NCBI GenBank assembly: GCA_937928385.1
Contig: CALEZD010000052.1
Span: 1 to 36,938, forward strand
Direction of reading: 5' to 3'
From: an uncultured Bacteroidota bacterium
Lineage (GTDB): Bacteria; Bacteroidota; Bacteroidia; Chitinophagales; Chitinophagaceae
Length of the DNA stretch: 36,938 bases
Of this stretch, positions 1 through 8,833 are shown piece after piece (the first letter of the stretch is position 1; the number at the start of each line of letters is the position of its first letter). The notes under the pieces were generated by a model. That model was not told the DNA's origin. It saw only the letters and a list, made by a program, of their open reading frames with translations, and searched no databases. Made by a program: the position numbers and the translations under genes.

Positions 1-1209
1 GAGAGTATCGACAGGCCTACCCTGATGAAGGTGCTTGAAGACGTTTTTAAAACGTTGCTGCGTAAAAAATATGGTGATGACGAAAACTTTGACGTTATCG
101 TAAACGACCAGACAGGTGACCTTGAGATTTTCCGCCGTAGGGAAATCGTGGAAGATGGTGAAGTGGAAGACGAGAACAAGCAGGTTGCATTGTCTGAGGC
201 ATTGAAGATAGAGCCTGACTATAGCGTGGGCGAGGAAGTATATGAGGAAGTGGATGTACGCGACTTTGGCCGCAGGGCTATCCTGGCTGCCAAGCAAACA
301 CTGGCAGCACGTATAGGCGACCTGAAAAAGAACCACCTGCTGAAGAAATATGCTGAGCGTATAGGTGAAATCATAACCGGCGAGGTGTACCAGATATGGA
401 AAAAAGAAATACTACTGCTGGACGATGAAGGCAACGAGCTGATACTGCCTAAATCCGAGCAGATACCTACTGACTTCTTTAAAAAAGGGGAGACAGTGCG
501 TGCCGTGGTAAAAAAGGTGGAAACAAGGAATAACAACCCCATAATAATCCTTAGCCGCACACACCCGTCGTTCCTGGAGAAGCTGATGGAAATAGAGGTG
601 CCTGAAATAATGGATGGCCTGATAGTGATAAAGAAAATAGTACGTGAGCCCGGAGAACGTGCCAAAGTAGCTGTAGAAAGTTACGATGACAGGATAGACC
701 CGGTAGGCGCCTGTGTGGGTATGAAGGGTAGCCGTATACACGGTATCGTTCGTGAACTGCGAAACGAGAACATAGATATCATCAACTTTACCAACAACCA
801 GCAACTGCTGATACAGCGTGCCTTGACGCCCGCCCGTATCAACCGTATGGAGGTGGATAACGAGAAGAACCATGTAGATGTGTACCTGGAGCCTGAGCAG
901 GTTTCACTGGCTATTGGCCGCAAAGGAGTAAACATCAAACTGGCGCAGGAACTGACAGGACTGAGCATAGACGTGTTCCGTGATATGCCTGATGAGGTGC
1001 TGGAATACGATATAGACCTGGATGAATTTGCAGATGAGATAGATAGCTGGGTGATAGATGAGTTCAAAAAAGTAGGTTGCGATACTGCATTGAGCGTTTT
1101 GGAACTGTCTGACGAAGACCTGGTTCGCCGTACCGACCTGGAAGAAGAAACCATCAAAGAGGTGCGCAAGATACTGGAGGCTGAATTTAAAGAAGATGAA
1201 GAGGCATAA
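1..1209 (+). CDS. nusA: Transcription termination/antitermination factor NusA, 5' end cut by window
   Basis: NusA binds RNA polymerase and nascent RNA and modulates pausing, termination and antitermination. The reading frame is open from base 1: codons before the ATG at 25 read ESIDRPTL, which matches NusA sequence just upstream of the first visible Met. The true start therefore lies outside the window and that ATG is internal; roughly 15 residues are missing. Counting from the Met at 25, the N-terminal polymerase-binding domain runs to about 110, an S1 domain covers about 113-182, KH1 about 222-285 (VGACVGMKGSRIHG) and KH2 about 286-320 (VSLAIGRKGVNIKLAQ). The tail is acidic and ends in EDEEA. 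It is followed 123 bp later by infB, the common nusA-infB order. Identification is secure; only the start is unseen. Confidence 0.97.
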   Translation, partial: ESIDRPTLMKVLEDVFKTLLRKKYGDDENFDVIVNDQTGDLEIFRRREIVEDGEVEDENKQVALSEALKIEPDYSVGEEVYEEVDVRDFGRRAILAAKQTLAARIGDLKKNHLLKKYAERIGEIITGEVYQIWKKEILLLDDEGNELILPKSEQIPTDFFKKGETVRAVVKKVETRNNNPIIILSRTHPSFLEKLMEIEVPEIMDGLIVIKKIVREPGERAKVAVESYDDRIDPVGACVGMKGSRIHGIVRELRNENIDIINFTNNQQLLIQRALTPARINRMEVDNEKNHVDVYLEPEQVSLAIGRKGVNIKLAQELTGLSIDVFRDMPDEVLEYDIDLDEFADEIDSWVIDEFKKVGCDTALSVLELSDEDLVRRTDLEEETIKEVRKILEAEFKEDEEA

Positions 1210-1263
1210 TTTTTGCAGGCAGGGCCTAATACCTCGTTATTAAGCTTTGTCCGCAAAATGGCG

Positions 1264-1284
1264 TAGGTTTGTAGATTAGATTTG
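1264..1284 (+). promoter_or_regulatory. Possible promoter for infB: two tandem -7 boxes
   Basis: TAGGTTTG (1264-1271) and TAGATTTG (1277-1284) both match the Bacteroidota -7 consensus TAnnTTTG and lie 49-62 bases before the infB start. No TTTG -33 box sits at the usual 19-21 base spacing from either, so the assignment is tentative. If real, infB can be transcribed apart from nusA. Confidence 0.4.
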
Positions 1285-1332
1285 AGAATAAGAAAAGCTG
1301 AAAAGAGCATATAATACTGAGTAAATAAACGA

Positions 1333-4284
1333 ATGGCAACAGCAGAAAAAACACCAAGGTTACTGGCCGCGGCAAAAGAGTTTAACATCGGTAAGGAGAC
1401 CCTTATAGAGTTCCTTACGGAGAAGAAGTTTGAGATAAACGCCAGCAACCCCAACGTAAAATTGACGCCCGAAATGTATGCGGCCTTGCAGCGCGAGTTT
1501 GCGCAGGACAAAGCCGCTAAGCGCAAGAGCGAGGAGATCGCATTGCCCAAAGGCGCCCTGTTGGACAACATCGATAAGACCAAAGAGGAACTCGACATCA
1601 CCATACGCGACAAGCAGGAGGAGAAAGCACCGGTGGTGGAAGCAAAGGTTGAACCTAAAAAGGCTGCACCGGCACCTAAACCCGAGCCTAAGCCTGAAGA
1701 ACCTGCGCCGGCACCAGCGCCTGTAGAGAAAACACCGGAGCCGATAGTAGCCGAAGAAAAACCTGTAGTTGCCGAACAACCAAAAGCAAAAGAAGAGGTT
1801 AAAGAAGAACCGGCGGCAGAGGTGCCAAAAGAAACAGAAAAGAAATCCAATAAACTGGGTGGGCCTAATGTAATAGGCAAAATAGACCTGGATGAACTAA
1901 ATAAGCCTACAAGGCCTAAAAAAGCTGCAGCTAAAAAAGCCGATAAGAAGGAAGACGATGTAAAACAACCGGAAGTTGCAAAAGCCAAACCGAAAGAAGA
2001 GCCCAAAGCAGCGCCTGTAACCAAACCTGAAAAGCCTAAACAGGCACCACAGGAGCCTGAAGAGGACGTAAAAGAGCATATAGAAATGAAGGCCCCCAAG
2101 CTGGAGGGTCCCAAGATAATAGGCCGGATAGAATTGCCGGTAAAAGATGATTCGAGCAGGGGCGACAGGGAAAAACGCAGAAAGCGAATACCCGTTCAGA
2201 AAAAGCCTGAGAAAGTAAAAGACGTACAACCGGGTAGGGGCCGCCCTGCCGATGCCAAACCTGGCGAAAGACGCGATCGGAACGAAAGAAACGATCGTGG
2301 TGGCGACAACAGGCGCGGCGGCGACCGTGACAGGCGTGGCGGAAGGGCTCCCGTAACCCCGCAACAGCAGGAAATAGACTCAAAAGCAATACAGGAAAAG
2401 ATACGCGAAACTCAGGCCAAACTGGCCGGTGGTAGTGCAGGCCGTGGCAAGAGCAATAAGTCGAAATACCGCCGTACCAAGCGCGAGGAGATGGCTGAGA
2501 AGCGTGCAGCTGAGGAAGCAGCAGAACAGGATAAGGTAATACAGGTTACCGAATTTATTTCGGTGAGCGAACTGGCCAGCCTTTTGGATGTAAGCTTTGC
2601 AGACATCATTAGCAAGTGTATGAGCCTGGGTATAATGGTATCTATCAACCAGAGGCTGGATGCCGAGGTGATAGAACTGGTATCTAACGAGTTTGGGTAT
2701 GAAGTGGAATTCATCAACCTGGAGCAGGAAGCGGATATAGATGAAGATGAAGCAGACGATCCTGAGAGTATGGATCCCCGAGCACCAATTGTTACTATCA
2801 TGGGTCACGTTGACCACGGTAAAACATCGTTGCTGGATTATATCCGTAGTGCCAACGTAATGGGCGGCGAGGCCGGTGGTATCACCCAGCACATAGGTGC
2901 CTACAGGGTAGAAACCTCTTCAGGCAAACGTATCACTTTCCTGGATACTCCGGGCCACGAAGCGTTTACCGCAATGCGTGCCCGTGGCGCCAAAGTGGCA
3001 GATATAGCAGTGATAGTGGTCGCAGCAGACGATGCGATAATGCCGCAAACAAAAGAGGCAATATCGCACGCACAGGCTGCTAACCTGCCTATGATATTTG
3101 CCATCAACAAAATAGATAAAGAGGGCGCTAACCCTGAGAAGATAAAGGAGCAGTTGGCCCACATGAATATATTGGTAGAAGATTGGGGTGGTAAATTCCA
3201 GAGCCAGGAAATATCTGCTAAGAAAGGGCTGAATATAGACCTGCTGCTGGAAAAAATAACCCTGGAGGCGGAACTGCTGGAGCTGAAAGCCAATTATAAC
3301 AGGCCTGCGATAGGCAGTGTGATAGAGGCATCGCTGGATAAGGGCCGTGGTTACCAATCGACGATACTGATACAAAACGGTACGCTGAAACAGGGCGAGA
3401 TGATTGTTTGCGGACAGTATTACGGTAAGGTAAAGGCTATGTTTAACGAACTTGGCCAGCGTGTTAATAAAGCCGGTCCGTCAGACCCCGTACAGGTATT
3501 AGGTTTGAATGGTGCGCCGCAGGCGGGAGAGAAGTGCAAAGTGTACGAAGATGAAGCTGAAGCAAAAAATACAGCTAACCACCGCGCTCAAATATTACGC
3601 GAGCAAGGTATCCGCACACGTAAGCATATTACACTGGATGAGATAGGCCGCCGACTGGCACTGGGTAACTTTAAGGAACTCGGCGTTATTATCAAGGGTG
3701 ATTTTGATGGTTCAGTAGAAGCCCTGAGTGACTCATTGCAGAAACTGTCTACGGAAGAGATAGCGGTAAATGTGGTACACAAAGGCGTGGGCCAGATTAC
3801 AGAGAGCGATGTATTGCTGGCTACAGCCTCAGATGCTATCATACTTGGTTTCCAGGTACGCCCGTCGTTGCAGGCAGCCAGGCTGGCCGACCAGGAGAAT
3901 ATCGAGATACGTACATATTCCATCATCTACGACGCTATTGAAGAAATCAAGAGCGCGATGGAAGGCCTGCTTGAGCCTAAAATTGAGAAGAGAACAGTAT
4001 GTAATGTTGAAGTACGCGAAGTGTATAAAATCAGCGGCGTAGGAACCATAGCTGGTGCTTATGTGCTGGATGGCAAAGTAACCCGAAATACCAAGATTAA
4101 CCTTGTAAGAGATGGTATCGTGGTATTTACCGGCGAGCTGGCATCGCTGAAACGCTTTAAAGACGATGTGAAAGAAGTGGCTACGGGATACGAGTGCGGC
4201 CTGAGCGTGAAAAACTATAACGATATACGTGTAGGTGATATACTGGAAGGATTTGAAGAAGTAGAAGTGAAACGTACATTGTAG
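1333..4284 (+). CDS. infB: Translation initiation factor IF-2
   Basis: IF-2 is the GTPase that brings initiator fMet-tRNA to the 30S subunit and promotes 50S joining. The protein has 983 residues. An N-terminal IF2_N-type helical domain (about 1-75) is followed by a long low-complexity linker rich in Lys, Glu, Pro and Ala (about 80-390) that includes a basic Arg/Asp/Gly stretch. A second IF2_N-like segment lies near 405-460. The G domain carries GHVDHGKT (491-498), DTPGH (538-542) and NKID (592-595), so all nucleotide-binding motifs are intact. Domains II to IV fill the rest, ending in VEVKRTL. The long charged linker is usual for Bacteroidota IF-2. The ATG at 1333 gives the conserved N-terminus. 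A strong terminator follows 17 bp after the stop, so this ends the nusA operon. Confidence 0.98.
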   Translation: MATAEKTPRLLAAAKEFNIGKETLIEFLTEKKFEINASNPNVKLTPEMYAALQREFAQDKAAKRKSEEIALPKGALLDNIDKTKEELDITIRDKQEEKAPVVEAKVEPKKAAPAPKPEPKPEEPAPAPAPVEKTPEPIVAEEKPVVAEQPKAKEEVKEEPAAEVPKETEKKSNKLGGPNVIGKIDLDELNKPTRPKKAAAKKADKKEDDVKQPEVAKAKPKEEPKAAPVTKPEKPKQAPQEPEEDVKEHIEMKAPKLEGPKIIGRIELPVKDDSSRGDREKRRKRIPVQKKPEKVKDVQPGRGRPADAKPGERRDRNERNDRGGDNRRGGDRDRRGGRAPVTPQQQEIDSKAIQEKIRETQAKLAGGSAGRGKSNKSKYRRTKREEMAEKRAAEEAAEQDKVIQVTEFISVSELASLLDVSFADIISKCMSLGIMVSINQRLDAEVIELVSNEFGYEVEFINLEQEADIDEDEADDPESMDPRAPIVTIMGHVDHGKTSLLDYIRSANVMGGEAGGITQHIGAYRVETSSGKRITFLDTPGHEAFTAMRARGAKVADIAVIVVAADDAIMPQTKEAISHAQAANLPMIFAINKIDKEGANPEKIKEQLAHMNILVEDWGGKFQSQEISAKKGLNIDLLLEKITLEAELLELKANYNRPAIGSVIEASLDKGRGYQSTILIQNGTLKQGEMIVCGQYYGKVKAMFNELGQRVNKAGPSDPVQVLGLNGAPQAGEKCKVYEDEAEAKNTANHRAQILREQGIRTRKHITLDEIGRRLALGNFKELGVIIKGDFDGSVEALSDSLQKLSTEEIAVNVVHKGVGQITESDVLLATASDAIILGFQVRPSLQAARLADQENIEIRTYSIIYDAIEEIKSAMEGLLEPKIEKRTVCNVEVREVYKISGVGTIAGAYVLDGKVTRNTKINLVRDGIVVFTGELASLKRFKDDVKEVATGYECGLSVKNYNDIRVGDILEGFEEVEVKRTL

Positions 4285-4300
4285 CTGAGCTGAATATTTT

Positions 4301-4342
4301 ACAAACCGTTAGCCCTTGCCGGGTTAACGGTTTGTTTTGTTT
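4301..4342 (+). terminator. Rho-independent terminator after infB
   Basis: A 15-bp stem (4301-4315 with 4321-4335, one G-U pair) closes a 5-base loop and is followed by a T-rich run to about 4342. It begins 17 bases after the infB stop codon and ends just before the next gene. Confidence 0.9.
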
Positions 4343-4360
4343 AATACATTATAATAAACA

Positions 4361-5263
4361 TTGAATAACTACAGCATACAATTGCAAAAAGTAGAGCAAC
4401 TGGCAAATGCCGGCAAGCTGTCGCGCCTGGTGCACCATCCTGCACGCTACTTGTATGCTATGATGTTATCCAAACTACTGTACCCGGTCACACATAAAAG
4501 CGTTTTGAAAAAAGCACCCTTGTTTTTCGGCGGAGAGATGCAGGTACTTTTACCCGCTGCTACGGATATATACCTTGCCGGCGGTAAAACACATAATTCT
4601 GAAATCAGGCTGGCCAGGTATATGATTAATCATCTGGCGCCCGGTAATACCTTTGTAGACATCGGAGCACATTTTGGTTACTTCACCCTGCTGGCAGCTA
4701 CGCTTGTAGGCGATACAGGCAGTGTATATGCCATAGAACCTGCAAGAGAAACTTTCGCTTTGCTTGGGGAGAATGTGGCAGGCAAAGCTAATGTCAGGAT
4801 ATTCCACAATGCGGTATCCGACAAAAATGAACCTGTTTCTTTTTATGAATTCCCGGTGTTGTATTCAGAATATAATACACTGGCACCCGATAAGTTTTTG
4901 AAAGAAGGATGGGCAAAAAAATACAACCCTCAAAAAACAGAAGTACAGGCTGTAACGATTGACGGCTTTCTTCAGGCCAATAATTTTACCCCAGCTATGA
5001 TAAAAATAGACGTAGAAGGTGCAGAAGTACAGGCTGTTTCGGGTGGGAAGAAAACATGGGCAGAAAAATCGCCGGTGCTGGTTATGGAATTCCTGGACGA
5101 AGGACATGACAATACTTATACCCATGCAGCGGCTGTTATGTACGGGTGCGGCTACAAGTCGTATATGATAAATGATGCGGGCACATTGACAGAAACGGGA
5201 GATATACTGGCATACATGCGCGGGCATGGTATGACATCGGAAAATATAGTTTTTAAGAAATAA
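4361..5263 (+). CDS. FkbM-family SAM-dependent methyltransferase
   Basis: This is a 300-residue class I methyltransferase of the FkbM family, whose members O-methylate sugars or polyketide products. The SAM-binding motif I is VDIGAHFGYFT (99-109), an acidic residue follows beta-2 at IEP (125-127), and the family motif KIDVEGAE is at 215-222. There is no signal peptide, so it is probably cytosolic. The start used is TTG at 4361; the first in-frame ATG (4460) would remove 33 residues but leave the catalytic domain intact, so the start is uncertain. It sits between the infB terminator and prfA, only 24 bp ahead of prfA. The polysaccharide genes downstream make a glycan substrate plausible, but that is inference. 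Confidence 0.85.
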   Translation: MNNYSIQLQKVEQLANAGKLSRLVHHPARYLYAMMLSKLLYPVTHKSVLKKAPLFFGGEMQVLLPAATDIYLAGGKTHNSEIRLARYMINHLAPGNTFVDIGAHFGYFTLLAATLVGDTGSVYAIEPARETFALLGENVAGKANVRIFHNAVSDKNEPVSFYEFPVLYSEYNTLAPDKFLKEGWAKKYNPQKTEVQAVTIDGFLQANNFTPAMIKIDVEGAEVQAVSGGKKTWAEKSPVLVMEFLDEGHDNTYTHAAAVMYGCGYKSYMINDAGTLTETGDILAYMRGHGMTSENIVFKK

Positions 5264-5287
5264 TAAATAAGATAATACTCAGTTATT

Positions 5288-6364
5288 ATGTTAGATAAAC
5301 TGGAAGCAATAAAGGCGAGATTCGACGATCTGGGTGTGGCACTTACCAACCCCGAAATAGTGTCGAACAATAAAAAGTTCACTGAACTGAGCCGCGAGTA
5401 CCGCAAACTGGAAGATATTGTAGTTGCCCGCAACAAGTATGTCAATTGCTTAGACAATTTAGCATTTGCAAAGGATATACTGGCCAACGAGAGTGATGAG
5501 GAACTGAGGACAATGGCAAAAGATGATATGGAGCGGCTGGAAGAGGAGAAAGAGAAAATGGAAGCTGATATAAGGATGATGCTGATACCTAAGGATCCGC
5601 AGGATGAAAAGAATGCCATACTGGAAATAAGGGCAGGTACAGGTGGAGACGAGGCAAGCCTGTTTGCAGGAGATTTATTCCGTATGTACCTGAAATATTG
5701 TGAGAAGAAAGGCTGGAAAGTGTCTTTGCTCTCTGAAACAGAAGGCACAGTTGGTGGTTATAAAGAGATTCAACTGGAAGTGACGGGCACTGATGTATAC
5801 GGAACCATGAAGTTTGAAAGCGGTGTACATCGTGTGCAGCGCGTACCGGCTACAGAAGGCAGTGGCAGGGTGCATACATCAGCGGCAACAGTGGCGGTAA
5901 TGCCCGAGGCTGAAGAAATAGACTTTCAGCTGAACCCCGCTGATGTAAAAATGGAAACAGCTCGTAGCGGCGGTGCCGGTGGGCAGAACGTAAACAAGGT
6001 AGAAAGTAAGGTACTGCTCACTCACATTCCGACTGGTGTGGTGGTGATGTGCCAGACTGAGCGCAGCCAGTTGGCCAACCGCGAAAAAGCTATGAATATG
6101 CTGCGAACCAAATTGTATGAGGAAGAAGTGCGTAAACACGAGGAAGCCATTGCGAGCAGACGTAAAAGCCTGGTAAGTACGGGCGACAGGTCGGCCAAGA
6201 TACGCACCTACAACTATCCGCAAGGGCGTATTACCGACCACCGTATCAATATGACGATATACAACTTTGACGAGTTTATGAACGGTGCCATTGACGAAAT
6301 GGTAGAAGCGCTGCAGTTTGCCGAAAACGCTGAAAAGATGCAGGCCGGCGAAACAGTAATATAA
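5288..6364 (+). CDS. prfA: Peptide chain release factor 1
   Basis: RF1 reads UAA and UAG in the ribosomal A site and triggers hydrolysis of peptidyl-tRNA. The protein has 358 residues, normal for the family. The codon-recognition tripeptide PAT is at 187-189 (the RF1 type, distinct from the SPF of RF2), and the catalytic GGQ is at 231-233 within RSGGAGGQNVNK. The N-terminal helical domain (about 1-100) and the C-terminal part (TYNYPQGRITDHR) are present. It lies 24 bp after the methyltransferase gene with no visible promoter between, so co-transcription is likely. Confidence 0.98.
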   Translation: MLDKLEAIKARFDDLGVALTNPEIVSNNKKFTELSREYRKLEDIVVARNKYVNCLDNLAFAKDILANESDEELRTMAKDDMERLEEEKEKMEADIRMMLIPKDPQDEKNAILEIRAGTGGDEASLFAGDLFRMYLKYCEKKGWKVSLLSETEGTVGGYKEIQLEVTGTDVYGTMKFESGVHRVQRVPATEGSGRVHTSAATVAVMPEAEEIDFQLNPADVKMETARSGGAGGQNVNKVESKVLLTHIPTGVVVMCQTERSQLANREKAMNMLRTKLYEEEVRKHEEAIASRRKSLVSTGDRSAKIRTYNYPQGRITDHRINMTIYNFDEFMNGAIDEMVEALQFAENAEKMQAGETVI

Positions 6365-6434
6365 CTGCTGAAACACTGTAGTTTCGCGGAAAATAACTAA
6401 GTTTAACAATTATTAAAATCATACAAACAATACA

Positions 6435-7361
6435 ATGAGCAATCCTCGTTTTGACCTCGTGGATATTATCCAGACACTGCGCAAGCACGGCAAGTTGTTG
6501 CTGATAGCAGTGATTGTATCAGCTATGCTGGGCGGGCTTTTTTATGTTTTTGGCAAAAAGAAATATAAAGCAGAGGCAGACTTCATCATATCCAATCCGC
6601 TATATGCAGACCGCAACAACCTGTTCCGTAACAGGGATACACGTTTTGTAGATTACTTTGGCGGTGATGACGACCTAGACCGTGTGCTGGTAATAGCGAG
6701 CTCGGATACATTGCGTAATACGGTGGCCGAACAACTAAACCTGTGGGATGCCTATAAGCTGGACAGAACAAAGCCGGAAGACAGGCTCAAGATGAAAGAG
6801 ATATTTAAAGACAAATATAAAATGGAGCGTACCGAATACACCACCGGTAAGGTCTATTTTGAGGACACAGACCCGGCCCGTGCTGCTGCTGTGGCGAATT
6901 TGTCAATTGAAATCTCTGAAAATATCTTCCGCAGCTACTACCTGAAAATGAAGAATAACGTAGCAAACTCTGTACGTGAAAGGATAGAAGAGATTGACAG
7001 GAGGATAATGGAAATAACTGAGGAGCAGATTGAATTGGGCAAGAATATATCGAAAGGGCTGGGTACGGAGGAGTATGTAAAACAACAAACCAAGGCTACC
7101 GAAACTGCTGTATTGAAAGAACAACTGATAAAAGACAAGGCTAACAATATATCTATACTGAATGAACTGCTGACAGGTGTTGACAGCAATGACCAAAACC
7201 GCTATGTGCAGGTGATAACACCTGCTACGCCTCCTGAAAAGCCTGCCGGTATTGGTTTGGTACTTACAGTGATAGGCGCGGCCTTCTTTGGCTTTTTCTT
7301 CGTGGCTATATACCTGTTGATTATTACTTACTATCGTTTGCTGATAAACGTACAACGTTGA
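6435..7361 (+). CDS. Wzz-like polysaccharide chain-length determinant
   Basis: This 308-residue inner-membrane protein has the layout of Wzz-type polysaccharide co-polymerases. A short cytosolic N-terminus is followed by TM1 (about 20-40), a large extracytoplasmic region with helical, coiled-coil-prone sequence around 165-230, a Pro-rich segment (PATPPEKPAGIG, about 262-273), and TM2 (about 272-300). Such proteins set the modal length of O-antigen or exopolysaccharide. There is no attached tyrosine-kinase domain (no Walker motifs). Its stop codon overlaps the start of the next gene, a ligase/polymerase-like membrane protein, which supports a joint role in surface glycan assembly. The substrate cannot be told from sequence. 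Confidence 0.8.
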   Translation: MSNPRFDLVDIIQTLRKHGKLLLIAVIVSAMLGGLFYVFGKKKYKAEADFIISNPLYADRNNLFRNRDTRFVDYFGGDDDLDRVLVIASSDTLRNTVAEQLNLWDAYKLDRTKPEDRLKMKEIFKDKYKMERTEYTTGKVYFEDTDPARAAAVANLSIEISENIFRSYYLKMKNNVANSVRERIEEIDRRIMEITEEQIELGKNISKGLGTEEYVKQQTKATETAVLKEQLIKDKANNISILNELLTGVDSNDQNRYVQVITPATPPEKPAGIGLVLTVIGAAFFGFFFVAIYLLIITYYRLLINVQR

Positions 7362-8833
7362 CGGGTACGCTGAACATAAGTGAGAACTGGCTGATACGTA
7401 TTGGCCTTACGGTGTTGTTTATCGGGGTAATGTCTTTTGCATATACACAAGACCCCAAAACGATATTACTTCCGCTCGGGTTTATCTATACATTGCTGTT
7501 GCTGGTTAACTGGAAGCTAGCGTATATGCTTTTCCTGTTTACCATACCTATTTCTATTGACTACCAGATAACGGGTTCTCTTTCCACATCTCTGCCCGAT
7601 GAGCCACTGATGTGGGTGTTTATGTTTATGTTCCCGTTCATTTTTTTGCAGGACCCGAAAGTGCTGGGCCGTCGCACCTGGTGGAAGGATCCGATTGTAA
7701 CGGTTATTACGCTACAGTTTGTGTGGATGATAGTGGCCGTGATATTTTCGCATGAACTGCTGCTTTCCTTGAAATTCATGGCCGCCAAAACCTGGTTTCT
7801 TATTTCTTTCTTTGTTTTGCCATACTACGTATTCAGGCAAAAGAAAGATTTTCGCAGGGCATTCCTGTTGTTCCTCGTCCCGCTGGTGATAACGATGGTC
7901 ATCATTATCATCAGGCACTCTGCCCGGGGGTTCCAGTTTCATAGGGTAGAGCAGGCTATTGGCGATTTGTATTACAACCACGTTGACTATTCAGCTGTAA
8001 TATCCATATTCTTCCCGCTGCTGCTGGTAGCAGTTCCTATGACACGTAGTTACCGCAATCCGTTTATTACCATTACACTCATCGGGCTGATAATATTCTT
8101 TATACCTGCTATCTACCTCACCTTTGCGCGAGCTGCGGTAGTAGCTGTCATATTTGCCATTGGTGTGGCAATAGCTATACGGTTGAAACTGGTTAACCTG
8201 GTTATGCCGGCAATGATAGGTTTCATTGCATTGGTCATTGTCATCATGGCAAAAGATAACCGGTATATCAATTACAGGCCCAATTTCGAAAAGACATATA
8301 TGCACAAGAGCTTCTCTGAGCATATAGTCGCAACCTTCAGGGGAGAAGATATGTCGTCGATGGAGCGCCTGTACCGCTGGATAGCCGCCATGCGTATGAG
8401 CAGGGACGAGCCTGTGAAAGGCTGGGGGCCTAATGCATTCTATTATTATTACAAGCCTTATGCGGTTAGTTCTTTTAAAACTTACGTGAGCCGTAATGTG
8501 GAGCGGTCTACCACGCACAACTACTTCCTGTACATGCTGGTAGAGCAGGGCTGGCCTGCGATGATATTATACGCCGTACTGATTATGGTAGCGTTCGCAC
8601 AGGCGCAAAAAACCTATTACCGTTTCAAAGACAGGTTTTATAAAAACTGTACACTGGGCGTGGCTATGATGGTGGGCTCAGGTTTTATTAATAACTTCTT
8701 TTCTGAACTGCTGGAGACACATAAAGTAGGCTCGCTGTTTTACATCAGCCTGGCACTGCTGGTAGTACTGCGGCAAAAGAGCCTGGACCTGGAAAAGGAA
8801 GAAGCAGAGAAAATAGAGGTTAAGCCTCAGTAG
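7358..8833 (+). CDS. O-antigen ligase/polymerase-like membrane protein (Wzy_C family)
   Basis: This 491-residue protein is largely hydrophobic, with about 10-12 predicted membrane helices, and ends in a charged tail rich in Lys and Glu. A long periplasmic loop around 300-400 contains THN at 386-388 before a hydrophobic run (YFLYMLVEQGWPAM), the pattern of O-antigen ligase/Wzy_C domains. Such enzymes ligate or polymerise lipid-linked glycan on the periplasmic face. The start is taken as TTG at 7358, which overlaps the TGA stop of the Wzz-like gene in a TTGA, typical of translational coupling; the nearest in-frame ATG is 24 codons in, inside the first helix. The 3' end overlaps the convergent ispG by 14 bases. 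Ligase and polymerase roles cannot be separated here. Confidence 0.8.
   Translation: MTGTLNISENWLIRIGLTVLFIGVMSFAYTQDPKTILLPLGFIYTLLLLVNWKLAYMLFLFTIPISIDYQITGSLSTSLPDEPLMWVFMFMFPFIFLQDPKVLGRRTWWKDPIVTVITLQFVWMIVAVIFSHELLLSLKFMAAKTWFLISFFVLPYYVFRQKKDFRRAFLLFLVPLVITMVIIIIRHSARGFQFHRVEQAIGDLYYNHVDYSAVISIFFPLLLVAVPMTRSYRNPFITITLIGLIIFFIPAIYLTFARAAVVAVIFAIGVAIAIRLKLVNLVMPAMIGFIALVIVIMAKDNRYINYRPNFEKTYMHKSFSEHIVATFRGEDMSSMERLYRWIAAMRMSRDEPVKGWGPNAFYYYYKPYAVSSFKTYVSRNVERSTTHNYFLYMLVEQGWPAMILYAVLIMVAFAQAQKTYYRFKDRFYKNCTLGVAMMVGSGFINNFFSELLETHKVGSLFYISLALLVVLRQKSLDLEKEEAEKIEVKPQ

Noticed and set aside
681..2114. Long minus-strand open frame (477 codons) antisense to nusA and infB
   Set aside because: Ser- and Ala-rich low-complexity sequence mirroring the infB linker on the other strand; the sense genes are certain.
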